7,376 nt of DNA from an uncultured Hyphomicrobiales bacterium (GTDB lineage Bacteria; Pseudomonadota; Alphaproteobacteria; Rhizobiales; Aestuariivirgaceae): the NCBI GenBank assembly GCA_903930095.1, contig CAIYXE010000282.1:1-7376 (forward strand), written 5' to 3'. Shown piece after piece: positions 1-6,207 of the stretch. The notes below the pieces were generated by a model. The model searched no databases and was not told the DNA's origin. It saw only the letters and a list, made by a program, of their open reading frames with translations. Numbering within the stretch: the first letter of the stretch is position 1; every line of letters begins with the position of its first letter. The translations under genes and the position numbers were made by a program.

Positions 1-177
1 CACCAGCTTGTGGGTCTTGATGTGCGGGCGGTTGGCGAAGCCTGCCGCGTCGCAGCGTTGCTGCCAGCGCCGCAGGTTCCGCTCCACCACATCGATGTCG
101 ATCACCGGGACCGGCGTCTCGAGGTCCTCCAGCCGGCGGCCCACGTCCTCGAATACGAAATGCTTCAGAATATCCAT
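1..177 (-). CDS. D-threonine aldolase / D-serine dehydratase-like PLP enzyme, N-terminal part
   Basis: Partial gene: 59 codons from an ATG at 177-175 to the left edge, uninterrupted. The protein begins MDILKHFVFEDV. Residues 20-29 (ETPVPVIDID) match the 'TP...D.D' strand that opens the alanine-racemase-type barrel of the D-threonine aldolase / D-serine dehydratase (DSD1) family. Residues 50-57 (RPHIKTHK) are the family's RPHxKTHK motif, which carries the lysine that binds pyridoxal phosphate. Members cleave or dehydrate D-3-hydroxy amino acids, usually with a metal bound by the C-terminal domain; that half lies outside the window. A modest GGAG (188-191 on the minus strand) lies upstream of the ATG. 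The gene is divergent from the SDR gene, with a 140-bp shared spacer. Family assignment is good. The exact substrate cannot be told, and its link to the apionate genes is only by proximity. Confidence 0.8.
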   Translation of the reverse strand, partial: MDILKHFVFEDVGRRLEDLETPVPVIDIDVVERNLRRWQQRCDAAGFANRPHIKTHKLV

Positions 178-317
178 CGGCCAGATGCTCCACGTTCACT
201 CAGCAAAGCATAGCACTTCGCATGACGGGAGGCGAAGCCCGGCGCCAGCGGATGCACGTTGCCGCACCGGGAAGTCTTGGTTAGGTTCATGCTCTTTGTG
301 TGATCGGGGAGGACGGC
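178..317. promoter_or_regulatory. Divergent intergenic region between the PLP enzyme and the SDR
   Basis: This 140-bp gap must hold the start signals for two genes read outward. For the leftward gene, a weak -10-like TATGCT lies at 212-207 on the minus strand, with only a poor -35 (TTCGCC) about 18 bp upstream. For the rightward gene, TTGCCG at 259-264 and TAGGTT at 282-287 are 17 bp apart, again weak. The interval also holds GTTGCCGCACCG (258-269), a 12-mer that recurs in the hpcH/apnO spacer. No riboswitch, terminator or small ORF stands out. The promoter calls are pattern matches only. Confidence 0.35.
306..313 (+). promoter_or_regulatory. Ribosome binding site that fixes the SDR start
   Basis: A strong GGGGAGGA lies 4 bases (about 6 from its GGAG core) before the ATG at 318. 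An in-frame GTG at 300 would place this Shine-Dalgarno sequence inside the coding region and has none of its own, so the ATG is the better start. Confidence 0.75.
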
Positions 318-1094
318 ATGTATCTGGAGAAACTGCGGCTCGACGGCCGCGTGGCGGTGGTGACGGGCGGCGGACAGGGTATCGGGGCTGCCTGTGCCCG
401 GGCGCTGGGCGAAGCGGGGGCGACGGTGATCGTGGCGGAGCTTCTGCCGGACAGGATCGAGACGTGCGTGAAGGAACTGAAGGGCTTCGGCATCGAGGCT
501 CACGGCAAGCAGCTGGATGTGACGTCCTCGGCCGCGGTGGACCAAGCCGCAGCCGAGATCGAGACGGCGCATGGGCCCGTGTCCATCCTCGTCAACAATG
601 CGGGCATCGCCAAGTCCGACGTGAAGGCGGAGGACACCAGCGACGATCACTGGCGCCAGCACATGGACATCAACCTCGATGCCGTGTTCTGGTGCTGCCG
701 CGCCTTCGGCAAGCAGATGCTGGCCACGGGCAAGGGCTCGATCGTCAACATCGGGTCGATCTCGGGCTTCATCGTCAACAAGCCGCAGCCGCAGGCCTTC
801 TACAATGCCTCGAAGGCCGCCGTTCACCACCTGACGCGCTCGCTCGCCGCCGAGTGGGCAACACGCGGCGTGCGCGTCAACGCCGTGGCGCCCTCCTATA
901 TCGAAACCCCGCTCACAGCCTTCGGCATGAAGGAGCACCCGGAGATGCTGAAGACCTGGCTCGAGATGACGCCCATGGGCCGCGTCGGCCAGCCAGACGA
1001 GATCGCCTCCGTCGTGCAGTTCCTTGCCTCGGACGCGGCAAGCTTCATGACGGGCTCCATCGTGCTGGCGGATGGCGGCTACTGCAGCTGGTAG
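318..1094 (+). CDS. Short-chain dehydrogenase/reductase (classical SDR), probable NAD-dependent polyol or sugar dehydrogenase
   Basis: A complete 258-residue protein, the usual length of a classical SDR. The cofactor motif TGGGQGIG is at residues 16-23, NNAG at 93-96, the catalytic-tetrad Asn at about 119, Ser at 147/149 (GSISG) and YNASK with Tyr162 and Lys166. The C-terminal ADGGY is also typical. An acidic residue at the end of the second beta strand (VIVAE, Glu41) suggests NAD rather than NADP. The opening MYLEKLRLDGRVAVVTGG resembles SDRs that oxidise sugar alcohols or sugars in rhizobial carbohydrate clusters. The gene converges on the class II aldolase gene, with stop codons 3 bp apart. 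Substrate unknown: in this neighbourhood D-apiose (to apionolactone), erythrulose or a related polyol are plausible but unproven. It is soluble, with no signal peptide or membrane segment. The family is certain, the role is not. Confidence 0.9.
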   Translation: MYLEKLRLDGRVAVVTGGGQGIGAACARALGEAGATVIVAELLPDRIETCVKELKGFGIEAHGKQLDVTSSAAVDQAAAEIETAHGPVSILVNNAGIAKSDVKAEDTSDDHWRQHMDINLDAVFWCCRAFGKQMLATGKGSIVNIGSISGFIVNKPQPQAFYNASKAAVHHLTRSLAAEWATRGVRVNAVAPSYIETPLTAFGMKEHPEMLKTWLEMTPMGRVGQPDEIASVVQFLASDAASFMTGSIVLADGGYCSW

Positions 1095-1097
1095 CAC

Positions 1098-1736
1098 TCA
1101 CCCCGCAGGCGGGAAGCGGCGCTTGAGGTCGTCGATCTGTTCCTCGCTCAGGTAGCGCGTGGGCCGGCCGTGGAGCAGCAGGTAGAGGCGCGCCGTTTCC
1201 TCCAGTTCTTCCATGGCGTCCACCGCCGCGGTGAGGCTGGTGCCGGCGACGACGGGCCCGTGATTGGCCAGCAGCACGGCGTTGTGGTTCGCCGCCGCCT
1301 TGCCCACGGCCTCGCCCAGCGCCTTGTCGCCCGGCGCGAAATAGGGAATGAGCGGCAGCTTGCCCACCCGCATCACATAGTAGGCGGTGATCGGCGGCAG
1401 CACGTCCTCGTGGTTGATGCCGTCAAGGCAGGAGACGGCGACGGAGTGGGTGGAATGAAGATGCACCACCGCGCCGGCCTTCGCCCGCTCGCGGTACATG
1501 GCGAGGTGGAGGAAGCTTTCCTTCGTTGGCTCGTCGCCGCCGGTGAGGCGGCCGTGATCGTCGAGCTTCGACAGGCGTGCGGGCTCGAGCCGCCCGAGCG
1601 AGGAGCCGGTCGGTGTCATCAGCCAGCCGTCGGCGATGCGCATGGAGATATTGCCGGAACTGCCGAAGGTCAGGCGGCGTTCGAACATGGAGCGGCCCAT
1701 CTCACAGATGAAGTCGCGTGCCTTGGACTCGATCAT
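1098..1736 (-). CDS. otnC: Class II aldolase-family 3-oxo-acid-sugar 4-phosphate decarboxylase (OtnC-like)
   Basis: A complete 212-residue protein of the class II aldolase/adducin family. GSSGNIS (residues 25-31) and TPTGSSLG (41-48) are the substrate phosphate-binding loops. Glu73 (TKESFLH) is the catalytic acid/base. His92 and His94 (HLHSTHS) and His159 (ANHGP) are the zinc ligands. Characterised OtnC decarboxylates 3-oxo-tetronate 4-phosphate to dihydroxyacetone phosphate and CO2. The sequence looks like an orthodox OtnC, but the operon partner apnL suggests the substrate here could be 3-oxo-isoapionate 4-phosphate, which would give L-erythrulose 1-phosphate. The start is the ATG at 1736-1734, preceded by GGAGG (1748-1744) with 7-bp spacing and overlapping the kinase stop by 4 bp (ATGA). 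A longer reading to 1832 would only overlap the kinase gene. It is the last gene of the apnL unit. Confidence 0.88.
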   Translation of the reverse strand: MIESKARDFICEMGRSMFERRLTFGSSGNISMRIADGWLMTPTGSSLGRLEPARLSKLDDHGRLTGGDEPTKESFLHLAMYRERAKAGAVVHLHSTHSVAVSCLDGINHEDVLPPITAYYVMRVGKLPLIPYFAPGDKALGEAVGKAAANHNAVLLANHGPVVAGTSLTAAVDAMEELEETARLYLLLHGRPTRYLSEEQIDDLKRRFPPAG

Positions 1737-2992
1737 GGAAGCGCCTCCAGAGCTTCGCGGAAGAAGCCGGGCCCGCCGAAATTGCCGGATTTCAGCGCCA
1801 GCGCATAGCGCGGGCTTCCGAAGGAGAGGCATGCCGGAACGCCGGGCGCGATCTGTGGCCCAATCTCAAGCGCGTCCACCTTAAGCGCTGAGACGACGGC
1901 GCCGGATGTTTCTCCGCCCGCGATTACGAACCGGCGCACGCCGCGCGCGGCCAGTGCCCTGGCAAGCCTGGCGATCGCATGCTCGATCATGGCGCCCGCC
2001 TTCTCGCGCCCATACTGCGCCTGGACCTCGGCGACCTTTTCATGCGGTGCTGAGGCATAGATGAGGGCTGGCCCCCGCTTGAGCTTGTCTTCCACCCAGC
2101 CGAGCAGCCCTGCGAGTGTGGCTTCCTCGTCATCGGCCAGCGCCCGCGGGTCGATGGCGATTGCCGGATGCGTCGCCGCGAAGTGCTCGACCTGGGCCAG
2201 CGTTGCCGCCGAGCAGGAGCCTGAAAGGACAATGCCGGGGCCTCCCACCTTCGCCAGCGGCGAGGCTCCCTCGCGCTTCGGGATGAGGCGTGTGGTGCGG
2301 TAGTTCTGCGGCAGGCCGATGGCGGCGCCAGAACCGCCCGTGATCAGCGGCAGGGCCGAGGAGGCCGCGCCGATGTTTTCGAGGTCCCTGTCCTCCACCG
2401 CGTCGACGATGGCATGCCGGATGCCCTCCGCCCGCAGGGCCTCGAAGGCGGCGGCGATGGCGGGCGCACCCTGCTTCACGGTCCGGTAGGGCACAAGGCC
2501 GACCTTGTGCTTCGATTGCCGCCCCAGCACGCGCACGAGGCTGGCGTCGCGCATCGGTGTCAGCGGGTGGTTGCGCATGGAACTGTCCGAGAGGAGATCG
2601 CCGCCGACGAAAAGATGGCCGAGATAGATCGTACGGCCGTTCTCCGGGAAAGCGGGGCAGGCGATGGTGAAGTCTGCCCCGAGCTCATCGAGCAGCGCAT
2701 CGGCGACGGGGCCGATGTTGCCTTCATCGGTGGAATCGAAGGTGGAGCAGTATTTGAAGAAGATCTGTCTTGCCCCGTTGGCCCGCAGCCAGCGGCAGGC
2801 GGCAAGCGACTGCGCCACGGCCTCCGCGGCCGGGATGGTGCGCGACTTCAGCGCCACCACCACGGCATCTGCCGCTGGCGCTTCACCGCCGGGAATGCCG
2901 ATGGTCTGGACCGTATGCATGCCGCGGCGGGTCAGTGTATTGGCGAGGTCGGTGGCGCCGGTGAAGTCGTCGGCGATGCAGCCCAGGATCAT
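1733..2992 (-). CDS. otnK: Four-carbon acid sugar kinase (OtnK family), candidate 3-oxo-tetronate or 3-oxo-isoapionate kinase
   Basis: A complete 419-residue kinase of the former DUF1537 family, which phosphorylates the terminal hydroxyl of small keto sugar acids with ATP. The N-terminal substrate domain has ADDFTGATD at 7-15, KYCSTFDST at 80-88 followed by GNIGP, and CPAFPENGRT at 112-121. The C-terminal nucleotide domain has SGSCS at 257-261, GGETSGA at 359-365 and LKSGNFG at 400-406. Length and motifs match OtnK, the 3-oxo-tetronate 4-kinase. The 3-oxo-isoapionate kinase of apionate pathways (OiaK) belongs, as I recall, to the same superfamily, and the position directly after apnL makes that substrate equally plausible. 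The ATG at 2992-2990 follows the apnL stop by 3 bp with only a weak upstream AGGA, so translation is probably coupled. Its own stop overlaps the aldolase start. The symbol reflects sequence resemblance, not proven substrate. Confidence 0.88.
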   Translation of the reverse strand: MILGCIADDFTGATDLANTLTRRGMHTVQTIGIPGGEAPAADAVVVALKSRTIPAAEAVAQSLAACRWLRANGARQIFFKYCSTFDSTDEGNIGPVADALLDELGADFTIACPAFPENGRTIYLGHLFVGGDLLSDSSMRNHPLTPMRDASLVRVLGRQSKHKVGLVPYRTVKQGAPAIAAAFEALRAEGIRHAIVDAVEDRDLENIGAASSALPLITGGSGAAIGLPQNYRTTRLIPKREGASPLAKVGGPGIVLSGSCSAATLAQVEHFAATHPAIAIDPRALADDEEATLAGLLGWVEDKLKRGPALIYASAPHEKVAEVQAQYGREKAGAMIEHAIARLARALAARGVRRFVIAGGETSGAVVSALKVDALEIGPQIAPGVPACLSFGSPRYALALKSGNFGGPGFFREALEALP

Positions 2993-2995
2993 GTG

Positions 2996-4960
2996 TCAGG
3001 CCGTCCTGATGCGGACAAGCGCATAGGGCCCGAGTTCGATGGCGGGGAGCTTCTTCACGCGCTCGCCCGGCCGCGCCAGAAAGTCGGGCGTGGTGGCGAG
3101 CGTTGAGAAAGTCCTTTCGGACAGGTGATGAAGTTCCGCGGCGCCGCTCAGGCCCTTGAGCTTTACCGTCTGCATCACCGGAGTGAGGTTCGCGAGCCAG
3201 AGTTCCCGTCCATCCGGCGACTGATGCGCGAGGGCTGCAATGGCGGAGGGCGCGCTCGATGTGGTCTCGAGCCGCTTGTTGCCGTTTGCCGCGCCGAGAC
3301 CTGCAAGCACGTGGTAGACGGGATATACGGCTGCCTTGCCGCCGTCGAACCACGGCTGCGGATAATCCGCCTTGCGATGGATGACGCCCTGCGGGCCGGT
3401 GACGGCGCCCAGTGCCACGGCGTCGAGCCCGCCCCCGGCTGAGGCCGCGGCGAGGCCGAGGTTCCATGCCGCCGCGAACAGGCCGCGCTGGCGCGGGTCC
3501 ATGCCGGCGAGGCAGACCCGTCCATTGCCCGGATTGGACGCCACCGCCGCTCCATAGGGATTGTCGCGGCAGGCGATGGATGATGGGCCGAGGAGATAGG
3601 GCGTCCGGCCGATCATGTGGCGCGTTGAGGCGATAATCGAGGGGATGGCTTCGAGCGTCTCCATCACCGAAACATCGTCCGCGGCATGCGCGATCGGACA
3701 GACGGTGTGGGTGACGAAGTCGAAGACACCCTTCGGCACGGGCTTGCGATTGAGCTCCGTGAAGTAGGACAGCATGCCGCCGCCCACTGTGACGCCGGGA
3801 AACGCCTTGCGCACCGCGGTGGCCATTTCCTCGTAGCTCGGGCCCCAAGGCCTCGGCGTGTTGGGCTGGAAGGACTTCAGATCATGGGCATGGGTGACCA
3901 CGATGGCGTCGGGGGCATAGTCCGCGGCGCGCAGCTCCTTCGCGATGGCCGCCACCTCTTCCATGGCTGGCGCCATGGCGGGCAGGACGATCTCGAGGAA
4001 GGACAAGGCACCACTGCGCGCGCACAGCTCGCGGAAGGCGGCGGCCGCCTCGCGCTGGCCTTTCCTGCGGCCGTCGATCTGGCAGACGAGATGGTTGGGT
4101 TCCATCATCGCGACGAGATCGGCCTTGGCAAGCGCATGCTCCGCTTCTGCCATGGGGACGCCGCAGCCGACCGCCGGGATGGTGCCCTTGGCGCCACCGA
4201 CAGCCACGGTGATGCCGGAGCTGGCCTTCGCGGCCTTCCGCGCGGCAGGCTTGCCCTCGATGCGCAGGGTAATCGACTGGGTGAAGGGCTCGCCCTTCTT
4301 CAGCGTGTAGGGCCAGGGATCGAGCAGTGAGCAGACATAGGTCTTGTAGGAGGCGTCCATCCAGTTGCGGTGGTCCTCCATCTCGAACTTGTTGCCCTCC
4401 ATCAGCACGGTGGCGGTGACGCCGGGCATGACGGTGTGCGTGAGCGAGCGGATCTCGAACGCCGGCTGGCCGGGGCTGATGTATTTGGGAAAGCGTGATT
4501 TGCGCCTCTTGCCGTCGGTGTGAACGATATCGACCGGCTCGCCGGCGATGCCGTTCAGCGGGTGCAGCACCACGAAGCCGGTGCGGTTGGTGAGAAAGTC
4601 GCTCTGGGGCGTGCCGGCGGCGGAGAAGACGAGTGTGCCATTGGCACTGGCCTCGATCTTCGCCGCGTAGCGCAGGCCCTGGCCCTTGTCCTTGCAGGTG
4701 GCGGTGTAGCTGATCGCGAAGCCGTCCTTGCCCTGCCTGATCTTGAGGTTCTCGATGGCCGGCGTATAGGTGGCCCAGTCCTTGTCGCGTGCCAGATAGG
4801 CGATGCCACGCAACACCTCGACGCCGCGGAAGCGGATGGAGCGGATGGCGCCATTGTCGAACATGGCGCTGATCGGCCCCGCCGTGAGCATGCGGCGCTT
4901 GCCCTCCGCCACGTCCGTTCCGGTGAGCTTGATCGCGCGGGTGAGGGCGCTCTTCGCCAT
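2996..4960 (-). CDS. apnL: D-apionate lactonase (D-apionolactonase)
   Basis: A large 654-residue cytoplasmic protein without a signal peptide, recognised as ApnL, which hydrolyses D-apionolactone to D-apionate. Three parts can be read. An N-terminal beta-rich region (about 1-245) carries FDNGAIRSIRFRGVEVLRGI. A central barrel-like region (about 250-530) carries FLEIVLP (321-327), VVTHAHDLKSFQPNTPRPW (354-372), GGGMLSYFTELNRKP (393-407), DFVTHTVCPIAHAADD (414-429) and GPSSIACRDNPYG (458-470). A C-terminal beta domain (about 560-654) ends GPYALVRIRTA. These segments are the family's most conserved ones as I know them; the catalytic residues are not something I can assign. The start is the ATG at 4960-4958, with GGGAGG (4972-4967) 6 bp upstream. 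An upstream in-frame TTG at 5038 would add 26 residues, but it coincides with a -35-like TTGACA and lacks a ribosome site. First gene of the apnL-kinase-aldolase unit. Confidence 0.85.
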   Translation of the reverse strand: MAKSALTRAIKLTGTDVAEGKRRMLTAGPISAMFDNGAIRSIRFRGVEVLRGIAYLARDKDWATYTPAIENLKIRQGKDGFAISYTATCKDKGQGLRYAAKIEASANGTLVFSAAGTPQSDFLTNRTGFVVLHPLNGIAGEPVDIVHTDGKRRKSRFPKYISPGQPAFEIRSLTHTVMPGVTATVLMEGNKFEMEDHRNWMDASYKTYVCSLLDPWPYTLKKGEPFTQSITLRIEGKPAARKAAKASSGITVAVGGAKGTIPAVGCGVPMAEAEHALAKADLVAMMEPNHLVCQIDGRRKGQREAAAAFRELCARSGALSFLEIVLPAMAPAMEEVAAIAKELRAADYAPDAIVVTHAHDLKSFQPNTPRPWGPSYEEMATAVRKAFPGVTVGGGMLSYFTELNRKPVPKGVFDFVTHTVCPIAHAADDVSVMETLEAIPSIIASTRHMIGRTPYLLGPSSIACRDNPYGAAVASNPGNGRVCLAGMDPRQRGLFAAAWNLGLAAASAGGGLDAVALGAVTGPQGVIHRKADYPQPWFDGGKAAVYPVYHVLAGLGAANGNKRLETTSSAPSAIAALAHQSPDGRELWLANLTPVMQTVKLKGLSGAAELHHLSERTFSTLATTPDFLARPGERVKKLPAIELGPYALVRIRTA

Positions 4961-5163
4961 GGTCTGCCTCCCAGTGACTTCAAAGGATCTTTTCGGTTCC
5001 AGGATCGATGATGACCGCACGGGTGATGCCGATGTCAATCTCCGTCTTTATCACCGGGCCGGGAAATGTTCTGGGGGGAAGGTGCGGCGATGCCGTCATG
5101 GCGCACCACGCCCGCGCATCGCACCCGTTCGCTTGTCCGCCGCTTCGGGGATTTTCCCCAAGC
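4961..5163 (-). promoter_or_regulatory. Leader and probable promoter region of the apnL unit
   Basis: A 203-bp gap in an otherwise tightly packed minus-strand array, so the apnL unit probably has its own promoter. On the minus strand a consensus -35 TTGACA occupies 5038-5033; 17 bp further on, the -10 position (GTCATC) is poor. AGGATC occurs twice 17 bp apart on the plus strand (4984-4989 and 5001-5006), just downstream of that point. GGTGCG (5081-5086) and CGCACC (5102-5107) form a 6+6 bp inverted repeat. A 13-bp palindrome, GGGGATTTTCCCC (5147-5159), lies 4 bp after the dehydrogenase stop but has no T-run, so it is not a convincing intrinsic terminator. No small gene is supported. Confidence 0.4.
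4967..4972 (-). promoter_or_regulatory. Ribosome binding site that fixes the apnL start
   Basis: GGGAGG read on the minus strand, 6 bp before the ATG at 4960. It supports the 654-residue form of ApnL over the longer TTG-initiated reading. Confidence 0.75.
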
Positions 5164-6207
5164 TCAGCCGAAGCGCTTGGCGAAGCCTTCGAGCCTGGCC
5201 TTGAAAGCCGGCCGTTCCAGGACCTCGCGGTTCACAACCCCGCGCGGCACCTGGCCTCTCATGACGTCGAGCACGGCCTTCACGTCCGCAGCACCATTGC
5301 CCGCGAAGCACTGATCCGTCCAGCACAAGGCATGAGGGGCGGCGATGACATTGTCGAGCTTGAGCAGGGGGTCGCCGGGGTCGGTCGGCTCCTGCTCGAA
5401 GACGTCGAGGCCAGCGCCGGCGATGCGGCGCTCCTCGAGCACCGTGGTCAGCGCCTTCTGGTCCACGATGGGTCCCCGCGCGGTGTTGATCAGATAGGCC
5501 GTGGGCTTCATCAGCGCGAGGCGTCCGGCATTGACGATGTGGTGCGTGTCCGTAGTGAGGGGGCAGTTGACGGAGAGGACGTCTGAGCGCGCGAAAAGCT
5601 GCTCGATGGAGACGAGTTCAATGCCGAGTTTGGCGGCCACCTGCTTGTCGGCGTAAGGATCATGCGCGATGAACTGCATGTCGAACGGCCTGGCCAGCCT
5701 GAACATCTCCGCGCCGATGTTGCCGACGCCGAGCGAGCCCAGCGTCTTGCCGACGAGGCCCACGCCCATGTGCTCGCCGCGCGCGGCGAAGCCCGGCGGG
5801 CCTGAGCGGGCGAGCCTGTCCTTCACCATCAGCTTGCCAGTGAGCGCCAGCATGAAGGTGATGATCGAGACGGCGACGGGCCTTCGCACGCCGTCTGGCG
5901 TGATGACGAGGGCGATGTCGCCCGCCGTGCAGGCCGGAACGTCCACCGTGTCATAGCCGACGCCGAAGCGCGCCACGACGGCGAGCCGGCCCGATTTCGG
6001 AACGCTTGCCGCATCGAATCGCTGGGCGAGCAGGATCAGCGCGTCGAAGGCTTCGAGCTGTTCTCCCTTGAGGGGCGAGGCGTTGTCGAGAAACGCCATC
6101 TCCACGTTCGCCGCCTGCTTGAGCGGGGTGAGATCGAAGTCGGGGAAGGTGGGTGACCCGTCCGCTTTCCTGAAGTCTCCGGAGAGTGCCACGCGGAAGC
6201 CCGCCAT
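5164..6207 (-). CDS. D-2-hydroxyacid dehydrogenase (NAD-dependent)
   Basis: A complete 347-residue member of the D-isomer-specific 2-hydroxyacid dehydrogenase family, which interconverts D-2-hydroxy acids and 2-oxo acids. The nucleotide-binding GVGNIG is at 160-165, followed by Asp183 (AHDPY), which favours NAD. The catalytic triad is Arg244 (NTARG), Glu273 (EQEP) and His292 (APHALCWT). The substrate-domain motif ARFGVGYDTVD is at 79-89. Length is normal. HALCWTDQ in place of the commoner 'PHxAxxT' marks a particular subgroup that I cannot tie to one substrate; D-glycerate, glycolate/glyoxylate and sugar-acid substrates are all possible. The ATG at 6207-6205 shares its A with the stop of the preceding HpcH-type aldolase gene (TGATG), so the two are almost certainly co-translated, and the dehydrogenase may act on that aldolase's 2-oxo acid substrate or product. 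A reading extended to 6468 is only the antiparallel frame inside the aldolase gene. Confidence 0.88.
   Translation of the reverse strand: MAGFRVALSGDFRKADGSPTFPDFDLTPLKQAANVEMAFLDNASPLKGEQLEAFDALILLAQRFDAASVPKSGRLAVVARFGVGYDTVDVPACTAGDIALVITPDGVRRPVAVSIITFMLALTGKLMVKDRLARSGPPGFAARGEHMGVGLVGKTLGSLGVGNIGAEMFRLARPFDMQFIAHDPYADKQVAAKLGIELVSIEQLFARSDVLSVNCPLTTDTHHIVNAGRLALMKPTAYLINTARGPIVDQKALTTVLEERRIAGAGLDVFEQEPTDPGDPLLKLDNVIAAPHALCWTDQCFAGNGAADVKAVLDVMRGQVPRGVVNREVLERPAFKARLEGFAKRFG

Noticed and set aside
165..1097. Minus-strand frame of 310 codons antisense to the SDR
   Set aside because: Antisense shadow typical of GC-rich DNA; His/Arg-rich composition, no motifs, and it would overlap the start of the PLP enzyme gene.
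8..1126. Long plus-strand reading frame of 372 codons over the SDR region
   Set aside because: It is an alternative frame of the SDR gene and spacer: Arg/Gly-rich, no recognisable domain, and it overlaps a clear SDR with all motifs in place.
2883..3848. Minus-strand frame of 321 codons across the apnL/kinase junction
   Set aside because: Out-of-frame shadow of apnL and the kinase, with low-complexity Arg/Pro/Gly composition and no family resemblance.
4984..5006. AGGATC repeat as evidence of an insertion or attachment site
   Set aside because: Six bases repeated once is too short; no transposase, integrase or flanking inverted repeats are present.
4961..5038. 26-residue N-terminal extension of ApnL from a TTG at 5038
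   Set aside because: No ribosome site precedes the TTG, which forms part of a TTGACA promoter-like hexamer, while a strong GGGAGG precedes the ATG at 4960.
5147..5159. GGGGATTTTCCCC as an intrinsic terminator of the dehydrogenase gene
   Set aside because: The stem is only 5 bp and no run of T follows in the direction of transcription; kept only as a palindrome of unknown role.
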